Positions 17,344-22,619 of a stretch of DNA of 22,619 bases are shown piece by piece. Below the pieces are notes generated by a model, which did not search any database, had not been told where the DNA came from, and was given only the letters and a program-made list of their open reading frames with translations. Location of the stretch: positions 1 through 22,619 of the forward strand of contig JAPKMW010000142.1 of assembly GCA_026645575.1 (NCBI GenBank), given 5' to 3'. Position 1 is the first letter of the stretch. Every line of letters starts with the position of its first letter. Made by a program: the position numbers and the translations under genes. The stretch is from Caldilineaceae bacterium (GTDB taxonomy: Bacteria > Chloroflexota > Anaerolineae > Caldilineales > Caldilineaceae).

Positions 17344-20184
17344 ACTAGTGAGCGGTAGAAAAAGATACTCATCAAATGCCGTGTTGATGGCCCATAACTC
17401 ATTGCCGGTTGCTGGTGTGTAACCGACAAAAAAGAGGACGCGTGGCGTCATTACGAGCGGATGCTCAAGTGTCCCCAATCCCATTGGGGCAAGCCGTTGT
17501 GTACCGGCGCTTGTGCCATCGCTGCGCCACAGATCCAAACCGTTGTCTTGCGGAGATGGCGCCACTTTTGCCATAAAGTAGAGCTGATTGTGCCAGCCCG
17601 TCGCTGCACCAATGGCGCTACTGTTTGCCCCTGGCGTCAGATCGAGAAAAAGTGTAGGGTCTTCGCCGGCACCCTCCATGCGCCACAACTCGCGACCATG
17701 AATGGCATCGGTTGCAGCAAAATAGAGTTGATTATTAAAAAGCTGTAGTGGCTGCGGATGCGAATCGGCCGGTCCAGGGTTGATATCTTTGAACAAGACG
17801 GTACCTGTAGCTGTCCCGTCGCTCTTCCATAGTTCTGCGCCAGCTTGTGGGTCAGCGGCGCAAAAGTAAAGCGCATTCTGATAAACGGTCAACCCATTGA
17901 AGTTGCTGCAAGGGCTAATATTGATTGAAGCAACGCTTTCAGTACCGGCGGTTGTCCCGTCGCTACGCCATAGTTTGGTTGTAAAATCCCCTTCTTCCAA
18001 AGCAATGAAGTAGAGTTTACCGCCGGCAACCGTAAAATAGGGAGGGTGGGCAGGATTATTGACAAAAGGCACACTTTTGACGGCGACCGTGCCGGCGGTG
18101 GTGCCATCACTGCGCCAAAGAGCTAACGACTGGCTCTCTTCGGGTGCAGCGGCTAAGAAGTAGAGTTGATCTTGAAAAGCAACCATGCGCTGTGACAGAA
18201 ACAGCGCCCGAGGCAGTTGCTTGATAAGCTGTGTCCCGCTGTCGGCGCCGTCACTCACCCATAGCACTTCCTCTTGACGAATCAGTGCGCCTGCCTCATT
18301 GCGAAGATTGTAGACTGCAATGAAAAAGAGCTTACCGCTAGCAACCATCAATGGATAGAAACAGCAGTTGATTTCACCTTGTTGGGTGGATTGCAAGGGA
18401 ATTTCTATCCGTTGATCGCCAGCAATGCGCACAAGCACAGGGCCGCCAATGGTCATCATGGCAAAGTAGAGCGTACCGCTCATAACGACCGAATTGCTGA
18501 GTAAATACTGGTTATCATCAAAAGCAAACACCTCTGCTGCGTCAGTGGCGGTTGCATTGGTTTGCCATAACGCTGTCTTGCCTAGATTGTTGATCGCCAT
18601 AAAGTAGAGCGTGTCATTCACTGCCGCAAACTGCGACGGCTGTCCACTCTCTGTGTGGCTGTTGTGAATATCTTTGACCAGCCTTGTACCCGCAAGCGTG
18701 CCATCACTTTTCCAAAGTTCATAGCCGGCGACAGGGTCTATGGTGCGAAAATACAAGACCCCATTGATGACAACCGGTTCGTGACCCGTCACCCCAAAAG
18801 CCGGCGCTGCATTACCGGGGCCAGGGAAAAAGTCTTTGAACAAATGTGTGCCGGCGGCTGTGCCATCGCTTGTCCAAAGCTCGTTGCCGTGGCTTTCATC
18901 CTGGGCAAAGAAGTAGAGTCTGTTGTTCAACACCGCCATCTCGGTGGGCCCAGAAGGGGTTGGCCCAGGGTAAATTTCTTTCACCAAACGGGTGCCGGCG
19001 GGCGTGCCGTCACTCTGCCATAACTCGGCATTCCCAGTGGTTGTACCGCCAACAAAAAAGAGCGTATCGTTGAGAACAGCCGCTGCATACGTCGCGCCCT
19101 CGCCCAGTTTTTGTGTACCATTCGCCGTGCCATCCGTGCGCCATACTTCGGAAGGCCCCCCATCACGATAGCTGGTAAAGTAAACAAAGCCGGTGGCAGC
19201 AATGAATGACTGTGGACGCGAAGATTCGGGGCCGGGCAGTAGATCCTGAACCAACACTGTCCCCTCTGCCGTGCCATCACTCTGCCACAATTCACGCCCG
19301 CTGGTCGGCTGGTAGGCTGCGAAATAGAAGCGTTCATCTTGCACAATAAATTCACCATAACCCAGAATGGTAGTCTGCTCGGTGGTTGCGTTGTCATTGG
19401 CTGGATCGACTGTACTGGTCTGGTTGATCGCTGCTTTGTTCTGTGACACTTCTATTTGCTGCGGTTGGTTGGCTGGGTCAATCTCTTTCACCAGATAGGT
19501 GCCTTGTTCCGTGCCATCGGTGCGCCATAATTCCCTGCCATGAACACCATCATCAGCGCTACAGTAAAGTGTTTCCTTGAACTGAAGCACACAGTGAATA
19601 TGCGAGCTTTCCGCACCCGGATAAATATCTTTGACGAGCTTCGCACCACCGGGGGCACCATCAGTTTTCCAAAGCTCCGTGCCCCATTCGAGGCTCCAGC
19701 GTGCAAAATAGACGTCACCGTTCAGAACGAGGAACCAGTCTACGTAATCGCGTAGCACTTCCTGCGTGCCGGCAGTTGTGCCATCACTGCGCCAGATCGA
19801 GTTTTTGTTGCCCTCCGGCGAACGGGTCAGAAAATAAAAAGCGCCTGCTGGCGCGACCTGGAAAGTGCGTGGCGACGAACCTTGCCAACCAGGCCATAGA
19901 TCCTTGACTAGCCAGGTGCCGGCTGCCGTCCCGTCGCTGCGCCAGAGTTCACTACCGTGAATGCCGTCATTGGCGGCAAAGTAGACAATGCCGTTGACGC
20001 CGGTAAATCCAATAGGGTCAGCGCCCAAGGTGCGAGTGTTACTATCTTTGACAAGATAGGGCTGTGGTAGTTGCGCCTTTACAGGTGCGGGTAGGCATAG
20101 CCACCCGGTTGTAAGGATGAGGAGAACAACGATCGAAACGCAGTGCCAAGGAGAATTTGCTTGGACGTGACCTACAGGTTGCAT
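17338..20184 (-). CDS. Secreted ELWxSDGTxxGT-repeat protein
   Basis: A 948-residue exported protein. The signal peptide has a hydrophobic core at about 17-33 and a probable cleavage after Ala37 (PVKA|QLP). The rest consists of about 16 repeats of 40-60 residues, each centred on (E/A/D)LW(R/K/Q)(S/T)DGTxxGT followed by a hydrophobic pair and FVAVN/LYFxA-type strands. This is the ELWxxDGT repeat pattern of extracellular proteins in Chloroflexota and Myxococcota, expected to form beta-propeller-like blades. Some copies have decayed (for example ALWQTNATATDAAEV and ELWRMEGAGEDPTLF). The last repeat ends in EYLFLPLTSD. I chose ATG 20184 (GGAGG 4 nt upstream) over an upstream GTG at 20226. The function is unknown; surface binding or display is an inference. 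Confidence 0.88.
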   Translation of the reverse strand: MQPVGHVQANSPWHCVSIVVLLILTTGWLCLPAPVKAQLPQPYLVKDSNTRTLGADPIGFTGVNGIVYFAANDGIHGSELWRSDGTAAGTWLVKDLWPGWQGSSPRTFQVAPAGAFYFLTRSPEGNKNSIWRSDGTTAGTQEVLRDYVDWFLVLNGDVYFARWSLEWGTELWKTDGAPGGAKLVKDIYPGAESSHIHCVLQFKETLYCSADDGVHGRELWRTDGTEQGTYLVKEIDPANQPQQIEVSQNKAAINQTSTVDPANDNATTEQTTILGYGEFIVQDERFYFAAYQPTSGRELWQSDGTAEGTVLVQDLLPGPESSRPQSFIAATGFVYFTSYRDGGPSEVWRTDGTANGTQKLGEGATYAAAVLNDTLFFVGGTTTGNAELWQSDGTPAGTRLVKEIYPGPTPSGPTEMAVLNNRLYFFAQDESHGNELWTSDGTAAGTHLFKDFFPGPGNAAPAFGVTGHEPVVINGVLYFRTIDPVAGYELWKSDGTLAGTRLVKDIHNSHTESGQPSQFAAVNDTLYFMAINNLGKTALWQTNATATDAAEVFAFDDNQYLLSNSVVMSGTLYFAMMTIGGPVLVRIAGDQRIEIPLQSTQQGEINCCFYPLMVASGKLFFIAVYNLRNEAGALIRQEEVLWVSDGADSGTQLIKQLPRALFLSQRMVAFQDQLYFLAAAPEESQSLALWRSDGTTAGTVAVKSVPFVNNPAHPPYFTVAGGKLYFIALEEGDFTTKLWRSDGTTAGTESVASINISPCSNFNGLTVYQNALYFCAADPQAGAELWKSDGTATGTVLFKDINPGPADSHPQPLQLFNNQLYFAATDAIHGRELWRMEGAGEDPTLFLDLTPGANSSAIGAATGWHNQLYFMAKVAPSPQDNGLDLWRSDGTSAGTQRLAPMGLGTLEHPLVMTPRVLFFVGYTPATGNELWAINTAFDEYLFLPLTSD

Positions 20185-20380
20185 CGGGCCTCCATTGACC
20201 AAGTGATCAGCAGATGAAATCCTCACTTTACCATTTGCTCATCCGGCCTCCAAAAGCCATTGTTGAATGGTGGGCAAGCAGCGAATAAGCGAAAAGCGTG
20301 AGCGCAAGGATTGTTGGTTGGGATAGGGGTTACAGAGTAGTAACGGCGCTATCGAGTGGGCGATATGGCTGCTTGACACC

Positions 20381-20408
20381 ATTATAATAAAAAAATGGCA
20401 CTTCTCAA
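20381..20408 (-). promoter_or_regulatory. Candidate promoter for the ELW-repeat gene, overlapping a terminator
   Basis: On the minus strand, TTGAGA (20408-20403) and TATAAT (20386-20381) are 16 nt apart. Transcription would start near 20374, leaving a leader of about 190 nt. The -35 box lies within the loop and arm of the terminator of the upstream dehydrogenase gene. The leader has a short GTTAC/GTAAC pair (20330-20344) and nothing else clear. Confidence 0.45.
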
Positions 20409-20420
20409 GTGCCATTTTTT
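20390..20420 (-). terminator. Intrinsic terminator after the minus-strand Gfo/Idh/MocA gene
   Basis: A perfect 14-bp stem (20390-20403 with 20407-20420), loop CTC, with A/T tracts on both sides. On the minus strand the stem is followed by a long T-tract. It ends transcription from the dehydrogenase gene about 95 nt past its stop. Confidence 0.85.
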
Positions 20421-20514
20421 GCCAATTTCCCCTTTTTTAGCATCTGCTTTCCAACTTTGGAAAGTTTAAGTGTCCGGCAAGCAAAAGAGGCTGAAAAAAT
20501 AGTTGTGCGGTTGC

Positions 20515-21579
20515 TTAGAGCGCTAACCGCACCTCGCCGCCACTCTGCTGGCTGCGATAGATCCCATCCAAAATTGACAACACTTGCAACGAATGTTCCG
20601 CCGGCACGGGTGACGGTGCGCCTTCAGCTACCGCGCGCGCAAATTCGACACATTCGAGCGCATGGGGTTCCATCGGGTCTTTGGTCAGTTGTAGTGTGCG
20701 GTTGTAAAGCTGGCGCGTCTCATAGTTGGAGGAGAGGAAATCGGCCTTGGGCCAGTGGGCGCCGCCGCCGGTGCCATAGAGCCAGATCTGCATATCTTCG
20801 CCCTGAATGTCATGGTGGAGCAGCCAGCTTACCTCGATCACTAACGTCGCGCCGTTTTCAAAGCGCACAAAGGCGGCGGCAAAGTCTTCTACATCCCACT
20901 CCGCCGAGTTGATCGGTGTGCCAAACCAGGCGGCAAATTGACCGGGCAAGTGCGCCAGCGGCGCCTTCGCCACCCCCGTCACCACCGCCGGTTGTGGGTT
21001 GCCCATCAACCAGAGGGTGAGATCCAGCACATGAACACCAATGTCAATACAAGGCCCGCCGCCACTGTGCTTCTTTTGCAAGAAGGAGGGGGACGGAATA
21101 AAACCGTTGCGCCGCAACATCCAACTGCGGGCGTGGTAGATGTCACCCAACGTGCCGGTGCCGATCTCCTTTTTCATCGCTTGGGAATTGCCCTTGAAGC
21201 GGAAATGTTGCGCCGTCATCAGCAGCTTGCCGGCGCGATCGCGGGCGGCGATCATCTGCTTGATTTCGCCGGGTGTCGGCGCCAGCGGCTTTTCGCAGAT
21301 GACATGTTTGCCTGCTTCCAACGCCGCAATCGCCAGCGGGGCGTGGTACATATTGGGAGTGCAGATGTCGATAATGTCAATGTCCGGGTCGCGGAAGAGA
21401 TCGGCGGGGTCGGTGGCCAGTTTGGTGGCGCCGTGCATGCGCCCCCACTCTTCCAACGCCTTGCCGTTAATATCACTGCCGGCCACCACCTCAGCATGTT
21501 CCGACGCTGCCCACCCCGGCATATGGGTGCGGGCAATGCCGCCGATGCCAATTACGCCAACTTTTAATGTTTTGCTCAC
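20515..21579 (-). CDS. Gfo/Idh/MocA family NAD(P)-dependent oxidoreductase
   Basis: Cytosolic dehydrogenase of 354 residues, the usual length for this family. The Rossmann motif GIGGIA is at 11-16, EKPLA at 96-100 and GGGPCIDIGVHVLD at 173-186 with Asp179 and His183 in the catalytic positions. It starts with GTG at 21579, supported by GGAG 7 nt upstream. It differs clearly from the 408-residue relative in the sugar operon, so the two probably have different substrates. It is followed by a terminator and preceded by an alpha/beta hydrolase gene about 137 nt away on the same strand. A GTGCGGTT/AACCGCAC hairpin overlaps its stop codon (20505-20532). The substrate is unknown. Confidence 0.92.
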   Translation of the reverse strand: MSKTLKVGVIGIGGIARTHMPGWAASEHAEVVAGSDINGKALEEWGRMHGATKLATDPADLFRDPDIDIIDICTPNMYHAPLAIAALEAGKHVICEKPLAPTPGEIKQMIAARDRAGKLLMTAQHFRFKGNSQAMKKEIGTGTLGDIYHARSWMLRRNGFIPSPSFLQKKHSGGGPCIDIGVHVLDLTLWLMGNPQPAVVTGVAKAPLAHLPGQFAAWFGTPINSAEWDVEDFAAAFVRFENGATLVIEVSWLLHHDIQGEDMQIWLYGTGGGAHWPKADFLSSNYETRQLYNRTLQLTKDPMEPHALECVEFARAVAEGAPSPVPAEHSLQVLSILDGIYRSQQSGGEVRLAL

Positions 21580-21716
21580 AAAAATTCTCCATTGTTTCCG
21601 TATTTAATTTGTTACCCAGAGATAAACAATCGTGTTACACCCCGGTACCACTCAAGATCAAAGACAATTTCTGCTAAACTGTCGGCACAGCGTTTCCGAT
21701 AGAGCGGAGTGTACTT

Positions 21717-22535
21717 TTAATAAAGACGCGCCAGAAACCCACGGACCACTGCCACATATGCGTCAAACTGTTCACGCCGAATATTATGGCCAGCGCCGGC
21801 AATATGCGCCACTTCCACCTTGGGATTGAGCGCCCTGGCTTGTGCTGCCGTTGTGGCGTCGACAATAGCGCCCATGCTGACATCGGCGACGACCAGCAGC
21901 GTCGGGCAGGTGATCTGGCCGATGATTTCCCACCAGGGTGTCGAGGGGTAGAGCGCATAGTCGAGTGCTTGCGGCGAGACTTGCTGTTTCGAGGGCGCCC
22001 ACTGATCGATCTCCGCCGACGACCAAAGGGGACTGCGTTGGCGCACAGCGGCAATCAACTGCTCCAAAGATTTGGTGCGGTTAGCGATCACATCACTGCG
22101 CCACTGTTCCGCGTGCGTGCGCCGTTCTTCGGGTTGCGCCATTGTGCCTTGTTGGCGCCACGGTGGATCTTCCAGCACTGCGCCCCGTACCAACCCCGGA
22201 TAGCTGGCCGCCAACTGGGCGCTTGTGCCGCCGCCCATGGAGTGACCGACAATGGCTGGTTGGGCCAACCCCAACGTTTGAATCAAGGCGGCATAATCCG
22301 CTGCATGGTCTGCATTCGCATAGCCACTGGCCGGCGCCGATGACCAACCGTGTCCACGCGCATCCATCATGATGCAATCATAATCGGGCGCCAGCATCCG
22401 CACGAGGGGCGCCCAACAGAGGCCATTATCGGTCAGCCCATGCGCAAAGACCACCGGTGGTTTGTCGCCGCCGGTGCGATAGTAATGTAAGTTGATGCCG
22501 TTTGCCTGAATGCTGCCGGCAGTCCAACGGGTCAT
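21717..22535 (-). CDS. Alpha/beta hydrolase family protein
   Basis: A 272-residue cytosolic hydrolase. The oxyanion-region motif HGLTDNG is at 32-38, the nucleophile Ser99 in GHSMGG, the likely acid Asp218 in VVADVS and the catalytic His250 in GAGHNIRR, giving a complete triad. Between these is a cap segment (about 122-195) containing PPWRQQG. The ATG has AGGAG 7 nt upstream. Members act as esterases, lactonases, C-C hydrolases or haloperoxidases; the sequence does not choose among them. Lactone hydrolysis next to a sugar dehydrogenase would make sense, but this is only context. Confidence 0.9.
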   Translation of the reverse strand: MTRWTAGSIQANGINLHYYRTGGDKPPVVFAHGLTDNGLCWAPLVRMLAPDYDCIMMDARGHGWSSAPASGYANADHAADYAALIQTLGLAQPAIVGHSMGGGTSAQLAASYPGLVRGAVLEDPPWRQQGTMAQPEERRTHAEQWRSDVIANRTKSLEQLIAAVRQRSPLWSSAEIDQWAPSKQQVSPQALDYALYPSTPWWEIIGQITCPTLLVVADVSMGAIVDATTAAQARALNPKVEVAHIAGAGHNIRREQFDAYVAVVRGFLARLY

Positions 22536-22612
22536 GCGTTTTCTCCTAATGAAATTTGACGAACAAAATCGGTAATGGTTAAGTTAGGTCATCGAAGCGA
22601 AAAGGAGGCAAG

Positions 22613-22619
22613 ATGACCC
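22613..22619 (+). CDS. Possible start of a divergent gene, cut by the window end
   Basis: ATG at 22613 is preceded by AAGGAGG (22602-22608) with a 4-nt spacer; only the codons for Met-Thr are visible. A TTGACG at 22556-22561 could be its -35 box, but the -10 region is weak. It would be divergent from the hydrolase gene. The product is unknown. Confidence 0.35.

Overview
The window looks like a chromosomal segment from a Chloroflexota bacterium (Anaerolineae/Caldilineae-like), mid-GC. This is inferred from the mix of content, not from a marker gene: solute-binding lipoproteins with Tat or Sec signals, two Uma2 (DUF820) genes, a long secreted ELWxSDGTxxGT-repeat protein ending in a FLPL-type tail, zinc polyol-type dehydrogenases and Gfo/Idh/MocA oxidoreductases. 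No rRNA, tRNA, CRISPR array or intact transposase was seen.

Layout. 1-2186 (minus): a decayed tail of a VOC-type gene, then a two-gene operon of zinc-dependent medium-chain dehydrogenases. 2272-2908 (plus): a strong promoter and a small lipoprotein-like gene with an in-frame 15-bp tandem repeat. 3069-8081 (plus): a carbohydrate-uptake operon, with a consensus promoter, a Tat lipoprotein binding protein, two permeases, a Gfo/Idh/MocA dehydrogenase and a terminator; no ATPase gene is present. 8243-17193 (plus): an Opp/Dpp-type ABC transporter (family 5 binding protein, permeases B and C, ATPases D and F) with two Uma2 genes inserted among its genes, one of them fused to a HicB-like domain. A bidirectional terminator at 17306-17343 separates this from minus-strand genes: the ELW-repeat secreted protein, a second Gfo/Idh/MocA dehydrogenase and an alpha/beta hydrolase. 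The last 7 bases may begin a divergent plus-strand gene.

How the genes could work together (inference): imported sugars, polyols or glycosides would be oxidised by the two zinc dehydrogenases and two Gfo/Idh/MocA enzymes. The Opp-type system could import oligosaccharides or peptides; the sequence does not settle which.

The least expected signal lies between the genes. Several long, near-perfect hairpins occupy intergenic gaps. At least two (4667-4774 and 8290-8371) have GTAACTA-like terminal inverted repeats and 8-bp direct repeats, as expected of small non-autonomous mobile elements. A third (2936-3014) shares the core sequence of the first and sits inside another hairpin that is itself flanked by 10-bp direct repeats. 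They lie after stop codons or in a 5' leader, so they probably affect transcript ends. Other oddities are a permease with four ITGGNPL repeats in a periplasmic loop, the HicB-Uma2 fusion, a Uma2 protein lacking the usual active-site Glu, and a dehydrogenase lacking the structural zinc lobe.
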